Assembly: GCA_014075275.1 (NCBI GenBank) | Contig: CP046179.1 | Span: forward strand, 2,303,932 to 2,367,931 | Length of the DNA stretch: 64,000 bases | Source of the DNA: Boseongicola sp. | GTDB lineage: Bacteria; Pseudomonadota; Alphaproteobacteria; Rhodobacterales; Rhodobacteraceae | Reading direction: 5' to 3' | In this document: positions 46,742 through 56,402 of the stretch, piece after piece | How positions within the stretch are numbered: the first letter of the stretch is position 1 | Layout: each line of letters begins with the position of its first letter | Made by a program: the position numbers and the translations under genes | Notes under the pieces: model-generated | What the model was told of the DNA's origin: nothing | Database searches by the model: none | What the model saw: only the letters and a program-made list of their open reading frames with translations

Positions 46742-47824
46742 TTAGTTTGGAATGTCGCCAACCAGACCTTCAATGTAGAAGGACATGCCAGCAAGCGTTC
46801 CGTCATCAGCTACTTCGCCATCTGCCAACCAAGCAGCCCCGCTTTGGGTCTTAATGGGACCGGTGAAGGGGTGATACTCACCCGCCGCCATCGCATCCCG
46901 CAAGGCTTCTGCTTCGGCTTTGACATCTGCCGGCACCGCGTCCGTAATCTCGCCAATGCCAACCATGCCCGGGCCAATACCGTCCCAGGTATCTTTGCTT
47001 TCCCAGGTGCCATCCATCACGGCCTGAACCCGCGCAATGTAATACGGTGCCCAATCATCAATGATCGAGGATACGCGTGGGAACGGTGCAAATTCCAGCA
47101 TGTCAGAGGCTTGCCCGAACGTGATAACGTTTCCGGCTTCTTTGGCAGCAGCATGCGGTGCAGTGGAGTCGGTATGCTGAAGAACAACATCAACGCCGTT
47201 ATCGATGAGCGCTTTGGCAGCGTCTGCCTCTTTGCCCGGATCATACCAGGTGGAAACCCAGATAACAGACATCTCGACGTCCGGGTTCACCTTCTTGGCA
47301 TGCAAGAACGAAGAGTTGATGCCACGCACAACTTCGGGAATTGGGAAAGACGCGATGTATCCAATTTTGTTGGACTTCGTCATCCGTCCAGCAATATGTC
47401 CCTGGATTGCGCGCCCTTCGTAGAAGCGTGCAGAGTATGTGGACACGTTGTCCGCCCGCTTGAAGCCGGTGGCATGCTCAAACTTAACATTCGGGAATTT
47501 CGCCGCGACGTTGATAGTCGGATCCATGAATCCGAAGGACGTCGCGAAGATGATATCGGTTCCCTGAAGAGCCATCTGGGTCATTGCACGTTCGGCATCG
47601 GCACCCTCGGGCACGCTTTCCTGAGCAATATACTCAACTTTATCGCCAAAGTGCTCGAGCATCTGCTCGACCGAATGATAATGTGCTTCGTTCCAGCCGC
47701 CATCATTGGTTGGGCCCACGTAGATAAAGCCTACCTTGACTGGTCCGTCACCATGGCTTCCTGCCATCGCTCCGGTGGCCATAGCCGCCGCAGCGACCGC
47801 GGCCAAGAATGTGCGTTTCTTCAT
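46742..47824 (-). CDS. BMP-family ABC transporter substrate-binding protein
   Basis: 360 residues. Signal peptide (MKKRTFLAAVAAAAMATGAMA), then the PnrA/BMP fold: VKVGFIYVGPTNDGGWNEAHYHSVEQML, ATSFGFMDPTINVAAKFPNVKFEHATG and DVVLQHTDSTAP. BMP proteins bind purine nucleosides. It closes the transporter cluster and the nearby xdh genes suggest hypoxanthine/xanthine or their nucleosides as ligand (inference). Start 47824 gives the signal peptide. Confidence 0.93.
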   Translation of the reverse strand: MKKRTFLAAVAAAAMATGAMAGSHGDGPVKVGFIYVGPTNDGGWNEAHYHSVEQMLEHFGDKVEYIAQESVPEGADAERAMTQMALQGTDIIFATSFGFMDPTINVAAKFPNVKFEHATGFKRADNVSTYSARFYEGRAIQGHIAGRMTKSNKIGYIASFPIPEVVRGINSSFLHAKKVNPDVEMSVIWVSTWYDPGKEADAAKALIDNGVDVVLQHTDSTAPHAAAKEAGNVITFGQASDMLEFAPFPRVSSIIDDWAPYYIARVQAVMDGTWESKDTWDGIGPGMVGIGEITDAVPADVKAEAEALRDAMAAGEYHPFTGPIKTQSGAAWLADGEVADDGTLAGMSFYIEGLVGDIPN

Positions 47825-47855
47825 TTTGTTCTCCCCATTGGTGTTATCGTGCGCC

Positions 47856-48788
47856 TCAGCTTGAGGCATGAAATGACCGTCCAAGAGCCGCAGGCGCATT
47901 CATTGCCGCGCGGTTCCGGTCGGATGAGATGATAACCAGCACCAGGATGGTTATCAGGTATGGTGACATGGACAAGAGTTCGACAGGTATTGCCACGCCT
48001 GCCGCCTGTAAATTAAGTTGCAAAACCGTAATGCCGCCGAAAAGGTATGCGCCCAGAAGAACGCGACCTGCGCGCCAACTGGCAAAAACCACGATCGCCA
48101 GAGCAATCCAGCCTGATCCGGCTGTCATACCCTCGGTCCACTGTGGAACGCGCACCAGGCTGAGATAGGCACCGCCCAGACCGGCACAAGCGCCACCAAA
48201 CGCGATGGCCGACAAGCGCACCAGGATTACGTTATACCCCAACGCATGGGCTGCATCGTGGCCTTCGCCAACGGCACGCAGGATCAGTCCCAGACGAGTG
48301 TATTTCAGAAAGGCCCAAACCGCGGCAACAAGGACCAGTGAAAAGTAGACCATCCAGTCGTGACTAAAGATCGCCAAGCCAAGGAAAGGAACGTCTCCTA
48401 AAAGGAATATATCCAGTTTTTCGGTCGATGGCGGCAGAACACCGACATAGCTTTGACCCATCAAGCTGGACAGCCCCAGCCCGAACAAAGTGAGCGCAAG
48501 GCCGGTCGCAACCTGGTTGGTCAGAAAGATCTGCGTGAGAATTCCAAAAAGCAAGGAAAACACGGCCGCTCCGACGGCGGCGACAATAAATCCGAGCATG
48601 GGTGAACCGGACTCAACTGCAGTGATGAACCCACAGATTGCGCCGATTATCATCATACCTTCAACGCCCAGATTAAGGACACCGGACTTTTCAGCGACCA
48701 TTTCGCCAATCGCCGCCAGAAGGATGGGCGTTGATGCCACCATGAGAGCTGAAATCAACAGAACCGGATTGATAGAGCCAAAATCCAT
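47856..48788 (-). CDS. ABC transporter permease (purine/nucleoside type)
   Basis: 310 residues, eight to nine membrane helices of the BPD_transp_2 family, with the EAA-like coupling region AVGEGHDAAHALGYNVILVRLSAIAFGGACAGLGGAYLS. Pairs with the other permease to form the membrane channel. 58 bp after the larger permease gene and 31 bp before the BMP start. Confidence 0.93.
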   Translation of the reverse strand: MDFGSINPVLLISALMVASTPILLAAIGEMVAEKSGVLNLGVEGMMIIGAICGFITAVESGSPMLGFIVAAVGAAVFSLLFGILTQIFLTNQVATGLALTLFGLGLSSLMGQSYVGVLPPSTEKLDIFLLGDVPFLGLAIFSHDWMVYFSLVLVAAVWAFLKYTRLGLILRAVGEGHDAAHALGYNVILVRLSAIAFGGACAGLGGAYLSLVRVPQWTEGMTAGSGWIALAIVVFASWRAGRVLLGAYLFGGITVLQLNLQAAGVAIPVELLSMSPYLITILVLVIISSDRNRAAMNAPAALGRSFHASS

Positions 48789-48846
48789 TACGCCAACTCC
48801 TTCGTCAGATCGTGGTGTGTGTGTCGTTGATCAATGCTTGGTTGGG

Positions 48847-49932
48847 TCATGCTGTTGCCTCGCGTCCGAACCGCACCCGGAAATTCGTCAAGACGTCAAA
48901 ACCCAGCAAGAAGAACAGGAGCATGCCCTGGAAGGCTTGGATTGCTGCTGCGGGCAGTCCTAACGAGGCCTGCGCCGCTTCGCCGCCGATATAGGTGAGA
49001 GCCATTAACAAGCCAGCAAGCAGAATGCCGATCGGGTGAAGACGCCCCAGGAAGGCCACGATGATTGCTGTGAAACCGTAGCCGACATTGAAATCGATGC
49101 TGATTTGTCCGGCGGGGCCGGCAACTTCGAACATGCCTGCCAAGCCTGCCAAAGCGCCGGATATACCGAGGCAGAACAGGATCAGGCGATTTGGACTGAC
49201 GCCTGCAAACTTTGCCGCGCGCGGGCTATCGCCGGTCAGGCGGATATTAAAGCCCATCAGATGCCGACTGAGCAGAACGTAAGCAAAGATCACAGCGATG
49301 AAGGCTGCCACAACGCCCCAGTGCATACCCCATCCAGCTATCAACTCATCATTGGACGAACTGACATACTGCCTAAGGTTTCTGGAACCGGGGAAGCCTG
49401 CACCTTCTGGGTTGCGCAGCAACCCAAGGGCCATAGAAGCCAGGATTTGCTCGGCAACATAGACCAGCAGAAGCGAAACCAGAATTTCGTTGGTGTTAAA
49501 GCGTGTTTTCAGGATGCCGGGGATCATCGCCCAGAGAAATCCACCGAATGCCCCTGCTATGATCATCAACGGAAAGATCAGCCAGCGCGCTTCCATCGGG
49601 TAAAACGCCAGGCCCACAGCGGCACCAAAGATGGCCCCCATGATATACTGACCTTCAGCACCGATGTTCCAGACTCCGGCTTTGAAGCCAAGACTGAGAC
49701 CAACAGCGATCAAGATCAATGGACCGGCCTTAACCAGCAATTGACCACGATAGTAGAACGCGAATTCGCCAAAGATCGGATCCCAGAAGATTGTGCGGAT
49801 CGCGACCACCGGATCCTTGCCCAAAAAGGCAAACAGGAACCCGCCCGCAATCATCGTGGCGATAACGGCGACCACGGGTGTCAGATAACTCCACGTTTGC
49901 GACGGCGTGGGACGTTTCTCAAGCCGAACCAT
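48847..49932 (-). CDS. ABC transporter permease (purine/nucleoside type)
   Basis: 361 residues, nine to ten helices, BPD_transp_2 family. Characteristic segments: WNIGAEGQYIMGAIFGAAVGL, NEILVSLLLVYVAEQIL and NVGYGFTAIIVAFLGRLHPIGILLAGLLMALTYIG. Typical of the YufP/RfuC-like nucleoside systems. 62 bp after the ATPase gene; the gap contains the dispersed repeat. Confidence 0.93.
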   Translation of the reverse strand: MVRLEKRPTPSQTWSYLTPVVAVIATMIAGGFLFAFLGKDPVVAIRTIFWDPIFGEFAFYYRGQLLVKAGPLILIAVGLSLGFKAGVWNIGAEGQYIMGAIFGAAVGLAFYPMEARWLIFPLMIIAGAFGGFLWAMIPGILKTRFNTNEILVSLLLVYVAEQILASMALGLLRNPEGAGFPGSRNLRQYVSSSNDELIAGWGMHWGVVAAFIAVIFAYVLLSRHLMGFNIRLTGDSPRAAKFAGVSPNRLILFCLGISGALAGLAGMFEVAGPAGQISIDFNVGYGFTAIIVAFLGRLHPIGILLAGLLMALTYIGGEAAQASLGLPAAAIQAFQGMLLFFLLGFDVLTNFRVRFGREATA

Positions 49933-49955
49933 GATAAGCCCCTTCTTTCTGGGTG

Positions 49956-49975
49956 AAATACTCCCGCCGGAGGCA
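49956..49975. repeat. short dispersed repeat, copy 2
   Basis: Identical over 20 bp to the copy at 4036-4055. It lies in the 62-bp gap between the ATPase and permease genes, inside the operon. Confidence 0.75.
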
Positions 49976-49994
49976 AGAAGTTTTGTTGAACGAT

Positions 49995-51515
49995 TTAGAC
50001 ATGTGCGACCTCCATGCCATGGGCACCGCCCATCATCAGGCCAATCTCATCAATCGTCAGACCCTTGGTGGGTTGTGGATCACTTAGGCGTCCCTCGTTC
50101 AGGGCAGCGAACCGACCCGCGACTTCCATCAGTTCATCCAGATCCTGGCTGATAACCACGACCGCAGCACCCTTGGATGCAAGGTCCAAGATGGCCTGAC
50201 GGATATCGGCAGCGGCACTGGCATCAACGCCCCATGTCGGCTGGTTAACCACCAGAATTTCGGGGTCTTGCAAAATCTCTCGCCCGATGACGAATTTCTG
50301 TAAGTTGCCACCCGACAACGCTCTGGCCGCATTGCCCGAGCCGGGCGTGCGCACATCAAATTCCCGAATGACTTCTTCTGCGAAACTGCGGGCTTTGGCC
50401 CAGTTGATGAAGCCGTTGGACACCATATTCTTGCGCACCCACCCTGTCAGAGCGGCGTTTTCAACAAGGCTCATGTCAGGCGCTGCTGCGTGACCCAGAC
50501 GCTCTTCTGGCGCTGCCAACAGGCCCAGTTTGCGTCGTTCATTCGGCCCCAATTGTCCAATTGGCTGGCCATGCATCAAAACCGAGTCGTTTTTGGCCAG
50601 CAATTCACCGGACAGCGCCCCAAGCAATTCGTCCTGGCCATTGCCGGCAACGCCGCCGATGCCCAGAACTTCGCCTGCGCGCACTTCCAGCGATATGTTT
50701 TTAAGGGACGCGCCAAACGGGTTGGCGGAATTGACGGACAGATCCTTCAATTCAAGTGCGACGTCCCCCAACTCATGGCTGGTCGGTGTCGGAGTCGTCA
50801 ACTCGGTGCCCACCATCATCTCTGCCAGTTCGCGCGCCGACTTCTCGCGTGGATTGCACGAGCCCACAACCTCGCCCAGCCGCAGGATTGTCGCGCCTTC
50901 ACAAAGCGTGCGGATTTCCTCCAGCTTGTGCGAGATATAGAGTATCGACGTACCTTCAGACTGTAATTTCTTCAAAGTTTCGAAAAGGATATCGACTTCT
51001 TGAGGTGTCAGAACACTGGTCGGCTCATCCATAATCAACAGCTTAGGATCTTGCAGCAGACACCGGATAATTTCGACGCGCTGACGTTCACCTGCGGACA
51101 GATCACCGACCAGACGGGTCGGATCAAGTGGCAGGCCATAGGTCTCGCTCACCTCGCGAATGCGCCCAGATAATTGACGCATTGGGGGAGGGTCTTCCAT
51201 GCCCAGCGCGACGTTTTCAGCCACGTCCAAGGCTTCGAACAACGAGAAGTGCTGAAACACCATCGCGATACCAGTTGAGCGGGCTTCGTGCGGGCTGGTC
51301 GGGGCATAAGTTGACCCCTGAAAGCTCATCTTGCCAACATCGGGCTTAACCAACCCATAAACCATCTTCACCAGGGTGGATTTCCCGGCACCGTTTTCAC
51401 CCAAGAGCGCGTGCACTTCGCCTTTGCCGATGTCGAAGCTAACGTTGTTGTTGGCGACAACACCCGGATAGGCCTTGCGGAGGCCTTCGATTCTAAGAAG
51501 TGGTGTATCGCTCAT
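49995..51515 (-). CDS. ABC transporter ATP-binding protein (two-domain)
   Basis: 506 residues with two ATPase domains, as in YufO/MglA-type importers. Domain 1: GENGAGKSTLVKMVYGL Walker A, VGDLSAGERQRVEIIRCLL signature, LLIMDEPTS Walker B. Domain 2 is degenerate: GVAGNGQDELLGALSG for Walker A and ALSGGNLQKFVIGREI for the signature. This asymmetry is normal for the family. Its stop is 62 bp from the permease start and its start overlaps xdhC by 4 nt. Confidence 0.95.
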   Translation of the reverse strand: MSDTPLLRIEGLRKAYPGVVANNNVSFDIGKGEVHALLGENGAGKSTLVKMVYGLVKPDVGKMSFQGSTYAPTSPHEARSTGIAMVFQHFSLFEALDVAENVALGMEDPPPMRQLSGRIREVSETYGLPLDPTRLVGDLSAGERQRVEIIRCLLQDPKLLIMDEPTSVLTPQEVDILFETLKKLQSEGTSILYISHKLEEIRTLCEGATILRLGEVVGSCNPREKSARELAEMMVGTELTTPTPTSHELGDVALELKDLSVNSANPFGASLKNISLEVRAGEVLGIGGVAGNGQDELLGALSGELLAKNDSVLMHGQPIGQLGPNERRKLGLLAAPEERLGHAAAPDMSLVENAALTGWVRKNMVSNGFINWAKARSFAEEVIREFDVRTPGSGNAARALSGGNLQKFVIGREILQDPEILVVNQPTWGVDASAAADIRQAILDLASKGAAVVVISQDLDELMEVAGRFAALNEGRLSDPQPTKGLTIDEIGLMMGGAHGMEVAHV

Positions 51516-52447
51516 GCCCGTTTCACGTTCATGGCCGTGCCCCCTTTTGCGGTCTTCAAAAATTCTGCGGCGACGCCCAGTGCGATAGCCTGCGGATGCT
51601 TACCAAGGCCCGGATCACCGATCGGGCATTGCATACGTTCAATCTGCTCCGGCCCATGCCCCAGGGCTGCCAGCCGATTGCGAAACCGCGCCCGTTTTGT
51701 TGCCGAACCGATCAAACCAAGCGCCCCGAAGGACCGCGACAGAATGCGATGGCACAATTCCAGATCCAGTGCGTGACTATACGTCAGGATCAGATGTTCC
51801 GCGTGGGAGGGGGCAAGTGACACCAGATTAGCCGGGTTTTCGGCGATCAGTGGTTCGACTTTTGCCGGGATATCGGCGGGAAACCGATTGCGATCGGTAT
51901 CTGCCCAACAAATCTGTATCCCCGGAAGTGGTTGCAAAGCATGGACGACAGCGCGACCAACGTGGCCTGCCCCCCAAACCCAGACTTCACGCGTCGCGCG
52001 CTCAACCGGCTCGATCATCCAACCGTCCCGAATACCGGGTTGGGGCAGCACCCCGCTTCTGCGCGCATCATTCGAGACGCGTCGAACGGACAGTGGCATA
52101 TCCATTGTTTGACCTGGTAACGGCCGCGGGACTATATCACCTTTGATGGTGTTCAGACGCTCTTGGGTCCAGATTTCGGTCAGGACAGTCACAGAGCCCC
52201 CACAACATTGACCCAAGGCGGGCCCAAGCGGCTGTTTGTCGATTTGGTCGTGGCCTGTGGCCAATGCCAGTCTGGCCAGTCGAATGGCCTCGAATTCAAG
52301 GGTTCCGCCGCCGATTGTCCCTTCCAGGTCGGTCGCAGTGACCAACATGGCGGCACCAATTTCGCGAGGAACCGATCCTTTGGTGTCGGCCACCACCACG
52401 CGTGCGACGGGAGCAAGACGACGAATGTCATCCACTGCGAAAGTCAT
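51512..52447 (-). CDS. xdhC: xanthine dehydrogenase accessory protein XdhC
   Basis: 311 residues. XdhC binds molybdenum cofactor and inserts it into XdhB. N-terminal XdhC/CoxI domain (VVVADTKGSVPREIGAAMLVT, GTIGGGTLEFEAI) with LGQCCGGSVTVL, and a C-terminal Rossmann domain (WGAGHVGRAVVHALQPLPGIQICWADTD). Start MTFAVDDIRRL at 52447; a longer frame runs into xdhB. 4-nt overlaps on both sides. Confidence 0.95.
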   Translation of the reverse strand: MTFAVDDIRRLAPVARVVVADTKGSVPREIGAAMLVTATDLEGTIGGGTLEFEAIRLARLALATGHDQIDKQPLGPALGQCCGGSVTVLTEIWTQERLNTIKGDIVPRPLPGQTMDMPLSVRRVSNDARRSGVLPQPGIRDGWMIEPVERATREVWVWGAGHVGRAVVHALQPLPGIQICWADTDRNRFPADIPAKVEPLIAENPANLVSLAPSHAEHLILTYSHALDLELCHRILSRSFGALGLIGSATKRARFRNRLAALGHGPEQIERMQCPIGDPGLGKHPQAIALGVAAEFLKTAKGGTAMNVKRA

Positions 52448-54771
52448 GACTGCACCCGTTTGACGGCCATCAGTACTGCCTCGGCAGTGGCGGGAGCATC
52501 CAGCGATGGATAGTCGGGTCCGCAATGCGCGACGGCGTCGTTCAAGGCCATCAGGGCCGAGATACCCAGCATCAGCGGCGGCTCGCCCACAGCCTTGCTG
52601 CGATAGATCGTGTCCTCGCGGTTTTCGCCATCCCAAAGATCGACGTTGAAAATGTCGGGCCGGTCAGAACAGGCGGGAATTTTGTAGGTTGAGGGCGCGT
52701 GGGTGCGCAGGCGGCCTTTGTCATCCCAAATAAGTTCTTCAGTCGTCAGCCAGCCCGCGCCCTGAACATAACCGCCTTCGACCTGTCCGATATCCAGAGC
52801 CGGGTTCAGAGATGCCCCAGCATCATGCAGGATATCTGCGCGAAGGATGCGGTTTTCGCCAGTCAGAGTATCGATGACCACTTCGGTAACCGCAGCGCCA
52901 TAAGCGAAATAATAGAACGGCCGCCCGGTGCCCTTGATGCGATCCCAAACGATCTTTGGGGTTTTGTAGAATCCGGTCGCTGACAGGCTGACGCGCGCCA
53001 TATAAGCATCTGCAACAACGTTATCGAACGTCAATGCCTCGTCGCCGACATGGATCATGCCGCCTTCGAAACGCACACTGGAAGGATCGGTTTGCGCGCG
53101 CTCGGCCACAAAAGTCGCCAGACGATCGCGGATGGTATCGCAGGCTGCGCGGACGGCCATGCCGTTCAGATCCGTGCCCGAGGATGCTGCAGTTGCGCTG
53201 GTGTTGGGCACTTTGGCCGTGTCTGTCGCGGTGATTTTAACTTTGCCGACATCCACGCCAAAACGCGCCGCTGCCACCTGGGCGACCTTCTGGAACAGGC
53301 CTTGGCCCATTTCAGTGCCGCCATGGTTCATGTGTATCGAGCCGTCTTGATAGACGTGCACCAAGGCACCCGCTTGATTGAGGTGAGTCAGTGTGAAGCT
53401 GATCCCGAACTTGACTGGCGTCAGGGCCAGCCCTTTTTTCAAAATGGGATTGGTGGCGTTCCAGTTGGCAATCGCTGCCCGCCTTGCGTTGTAATCAGAC
53501 GTTTCCACCAGTTGATCGGTCAGCTCATGAAGGATGAAGTCTTCGACCGGCATGTGATAGGGCGTCGTCTGCTGGGCAGTGTCATCTGACATTATCGGCC
53601 CAGAAGTATCCCCGCCGGAGGCCCCAGCCGCAGGCTGGTAGTAATTCAGGCGGCGCACATCCAACGGGTCACGCCCGACAGCGTGGGCGACGTGGTCCAA
53701 CACCCGCTCGATGCCGACCATTCCCTGCGGGCCACCAAAGCCACGGAAGGCTGTTCCGGACTGCGTGTTTGTTTTCAGGCGATGAGATTCGATCCGCATG
53801 TTGTCGATCAGATAGGCGTTATCGGCATGCAACATGGCGCGATCTGCGACTGGCAGCGACAAATCCATGGACCAGCCACAGCGGCAAAGCTGCAAAAACT
53901 CGATACCAGAGATGCGACCCTGTTCGTCGTGCCCGACGCGATAGTTGATACGGAAGTCGTGACGTTTCCCGGTGACCATCATGTCGTCATCACGGTCATA
54001 GCGCATTGAACATGATCGACCGGTCAGGCTGGCGATAACAGCGCAGGAAACAGCCAAGTGATTGCCCTGGCTTTCCTTGCCGCCAAATCCGCCACCCATC
54101 CGGCGAACCTCGCAACGGACAGCGTTCATCGGTCGACCCAGAGCTTCGGCAACTTTGTGCTGGATCTCGGTCGGGTGTTGGGTCGAGGAATAGACGATCA
54201 TGTCCCCGCCCTCTTGCGGGACCGCGGCTGCCGCCTGCCCCTCAAGATAGAAGTGTTCCTGCCCGCCTATTTCCATGGAGCCTTCGGTGACAACAGCGGC
54301 AGCTGAAACTGCGGCGGCGGCGTTGCCTTTTTCGTAAATGCGCGGGCCGTCTTCGAACCGGCTATCAGCAGCCAGCGCATCGTCCAGGCTGAGAAGTGCT
54401 GGAAGTTCTTCGTAAGATATCTCGGCTTGGCGGACCGCTTTGCGCGCCAGCAGATGCGATGTGGCTGCGACCACGAAAATGGGTTGGCCCAGAAACTCAA
54501 CCGTGCCTTCGCTTAAGAGCGGTTCCGGGCTGGGCGACGGGGAGACGTCGTTTTCGTGTGGCAGATCGCTTGCAGTCAGAACCGCAACTACGCCCGGCGC
54601 GGCGCGCACTGCGTCCAAGTTCAGCTCGGTGATGTTGCCATGAGCGACTTCGGAAAGGCCAAATGCCAGATGCAAAGAGCCGCGTGGCAGAGGGATATCG
54701 TCGATATAACGCGCCTGACCGGTGACGTGCAGCGGGGCGGCGTCGTGTGGTAACGGTTTGGTAACGCTCAT
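52444..54771 (-). CDS. xdhB: xanthine dehydrogenase, molybdopterin-binding subunit
   Basis: 775 residues. Large subunit that hydroxylates hypoxanthine and xanthine. Landmarks: GGFGGKESQGNHLAVSCAVIA, FRGFGGPQGM, MNHGGTEMGQGLFQKVAQVAA and the late GEPPLMLG with the catalytic Glu region. At about residue 380-390, GASGGDTSG is an insertion compared with what I recall of R. capsulatus XdhB and matches a dispersed repeat. 4-nt overlaps with xdhA and xdhC. Confidence 0.96.
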   Translation of the reverse strand: MSVTKPLPHDAAPLHVTGQARYIDDIPLPRGSLHLAFGLSEVAHGNITELNLDAVRAAPGVVAVLTASDLPHENDVSPSPSPEPLLSEGTVEFLGQPIFVVAATSHLLARKAVRQAEISYEELPALLSLDDALAADSRFEDGPRIYEKGNAAAAVSAAAVVTEGSMEIGGQEHFYLEGQAAAAVPQEGGDMIVYSSTQHPTEIQHKVAEALGRPMNAVRCEVRRMGGGFGGKESQGNHLAVSCAVIASLTGRSCSMRYDRDDDMMVTGKRHDFRINYRVGHDEQGRISGIEFLQLCRCGWSMDLSLPVADRAMLHADNAYLIDNMRIESHRLKTNTQSGTAFRGFGGPQGMVGIERVLDHVAHAVGRDPLDVRRLNYYQPAAGASGGDTSGPIMSDDTAQQTTPYHMPVEDFILHELTDQLVETSDYNARRAAIANWNATNPILKKGLALTPVKFGISFTLTHLNQAGALVHVYQDGSIHMNHGGTEMGQGLFQKVAQVAAARFGVDVGKVKITATDTAKVPNTSATAASSGTDLNGMAVRAACDTIRDRLATFVAERAQTDPSSVRFEGGMIHVGDEALTFDNVVADAYMARVSLSATGFYKTPKIVWDRIKGTGRPFYYFAYGAAVTEVVIDTLTGENRILRADILHDAGASLNPALDIGQVEGGYVQGAGWLTTEELIWDDKGRLRTHAPSTYKIPACSDRPDIFNVDLWDGENREDTIYRSKAVGEPPLMLGISALMALNDAVAHCGPDYPSLDAPATAEAVLMAVKRVQS
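53605..53623. repeat. dispersed-repeat-like sequence inside xdhB
   Basis: AGTATCCCCGCCGGAGGCC is related to the intergenic repeat AAATACTCCCGCCGGAGGCA (CGCCGGAGGC shared, with a shifted AT-tail). It is read in frame and encodes GASGGDT. Confidence 0.5.
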
Positions 54772-56123
54772 GGTGAGACCTCCAGCACACTGGTCGTCGT
54801 TCCGGATAAGTCGTGGAAATAGCGCAGCATCAGGTTTTCGGCAGAGGCCAGACGATAGTCGGCACTGGCACGCATATCCGTGAGCGGCGTGAAGTCATCG
54901 CGCATTTTCTGTGCCGCTCTTTCGGCTGTTTCTGCTGACCACGGTTGGCCGACGAGCGCCGCCTCGACATTTGCAGCGCGCATAGGCGTGCCTGCCATAC
55001 CACCGAATGCGATCCGCGCGTCGGTGACAGTGCCATTGACTACGGTAACATCGAAGCAACCGCAGACCGCCGAGATGTCCTGATCAAATCGTTTGGAGAT
55101 TTTGTAGCACCGCAAGGCAGGAGCCGATTTGGCAATGGTTATGGCTTCGACGAACTCACCGGGTGCGCGGTCTTGTTTGCCGTATTCGACGAAGAAATCT
55201 TCTATTGGCATTTCGCGGCGCTTGTCACCTTTGCGAAGATGCAAGGTCGCGCCCAGCGCAATTAGGGCTGGAGGGTTGTCGCCTATGGGCGAGCCATTGG
55301 CGACGTTGCCACCGATGGTGGCGGCCTGGCGAACTTGCTCGGACCCATACCGACGGACCATTTCGGCATAGGATGGGTGCCAGTCACGTAAGTGAGGCAA
55401 CAGCGTTGCCATGGTCACCCCGGCACCGATGCGCACGGTTTCACCATTGTCTTCGATGTTTTGCAGATCACGGCAACGGTTCAGAAAAGCGACGTTGTCG
55501 AGATCTCGCAGGGACTTGGTGACCCACAGACCCACATCGGTTGCTCCAGCGATGAGAGTGCCATTTGGGTTTGCCTCGTACCAGCTGGCCAGTTCATCAG
55601 ACGTTTCCGGCGCGAAGGCCTGAGATTGAACTGTTGGCAACTTATCCCGCATCCATACGGGAACTGGTGCATCTGATGCTGATTCTGCGGCCCGGACAAT
55701 AGGGGCGTAGCCTGTGCAGCGGCACAGATTGCCGGCCAAGACATCGTCATGATCCTGGCGACCATTCAGATGGCCAACACCCATGGAAACGATGAAACCC
55801 GGCGTGCAGAAACCGCATTGGGACCCGTGCTTTTCAACCATCGCTGATTGAACCGGATGCAATGCTCCGTCTGGGCCAGATATCCCTTCGACGGTGCGCA
55901 CTGATTTTCCATGGAGCTGAGGCAGAAACAGGATGCAGGCGTTCAACGCGCGCGCGCCGCCTTCGTCAGTCACCATAACCGTGCAGGCCCCGCAGTCGCC
56001 TTCGTTGCAGCCCTCTTTGGTGCCAGTCAGGCTTTGCGTTTCGCGCAGCCAATCAAGCAAGGTCACGGTCGGCGCACTATCGACGTGCACAGTTTCTCCA
56101 TTCAGAGAAAACGTAATGTCCAT
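54768..56123 (-). CDS. xdhA: xanthine dehydrogenase, iron-sulfur/FAD subunit
   Basis: 451 residues. N-terminal [2Fe-2S] ferredoxin domain (CNEGDCGACTV at 39-49), second cluster domain (CGFCTPGFIVS; GNLCRCTGYAPIVRA), FAD-binding domain (LIAGATDVGLWVTKSLRDL; TIGGNVANGSPIGDNPPALIALGA) and a C-terminal CO_deh_flav_C domain. It passes electrons from the Mo site to NAD. First gene of xdhABC, transcribed away from dnaE across about 280 bp. Confidence 0.96.
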   Translation of the reverse strand: MDITFSLNGETVHVDSAPTVTLLDWLRETQSLTGTKEGCNEGDCGACTVMVTDEGGARALNACILFLPQLHGKSVRTVEGISGPDGALHPVQSAMVEKHGSQCGFCTPGFIVSMGVGHLNGRQDHDDVLAGNLCRCTGYAPIVRAAESASDAPVPVWMRDKLPTVQSQAFAPETSDELASWYEANPNGTLIAGATDVGLWVTKSLRDLDNVAFLNRCRDLQNIEDNGETVRIGAGVTMATLLPHLRDWHPSYAEMVRRYGSEQVRQAATIGGNVANGSPIGDNPPALIALGATLHLRKGDKRREMPIEDFFVEYGKQDRAPGEFVEAITIAKSAPALRCYKISKRFDQDISAVCGCFDVTVVNGTVTDARIAFGGMAGTPMRAANVEAALVGQPWSAETAERAAQKMRDDFTPLTDMRASADYRLASAENLMLRYFHDLSGTTTSVLEVSP

Positions 56124-56402
56124 GTGAAGTCCTGCCGCGTTACCCGAAGATCAAAAGGCCGTTGCGCGCCGTCGATGCGGCGTAGAGAGCGCGCTCCTTT
56201 GGTCTGCTCAGGATTGAAGCCGCTCGGGCCGTGGTTTGGCAAGACTTAAAGTTAGCTGTGCGCCCGAAGCTGTCTGCGGAAATTTTTGATAATGGGGACT
56301 TTTCTTTTGATTTTCCATCATATGGCATTTGCCTTCGGCGAATTGTCGTCGACAGGATTGATTGCGCTTTCGCAGCTTGGCCAGCGACAATAGAGTTTGG
56401 GT

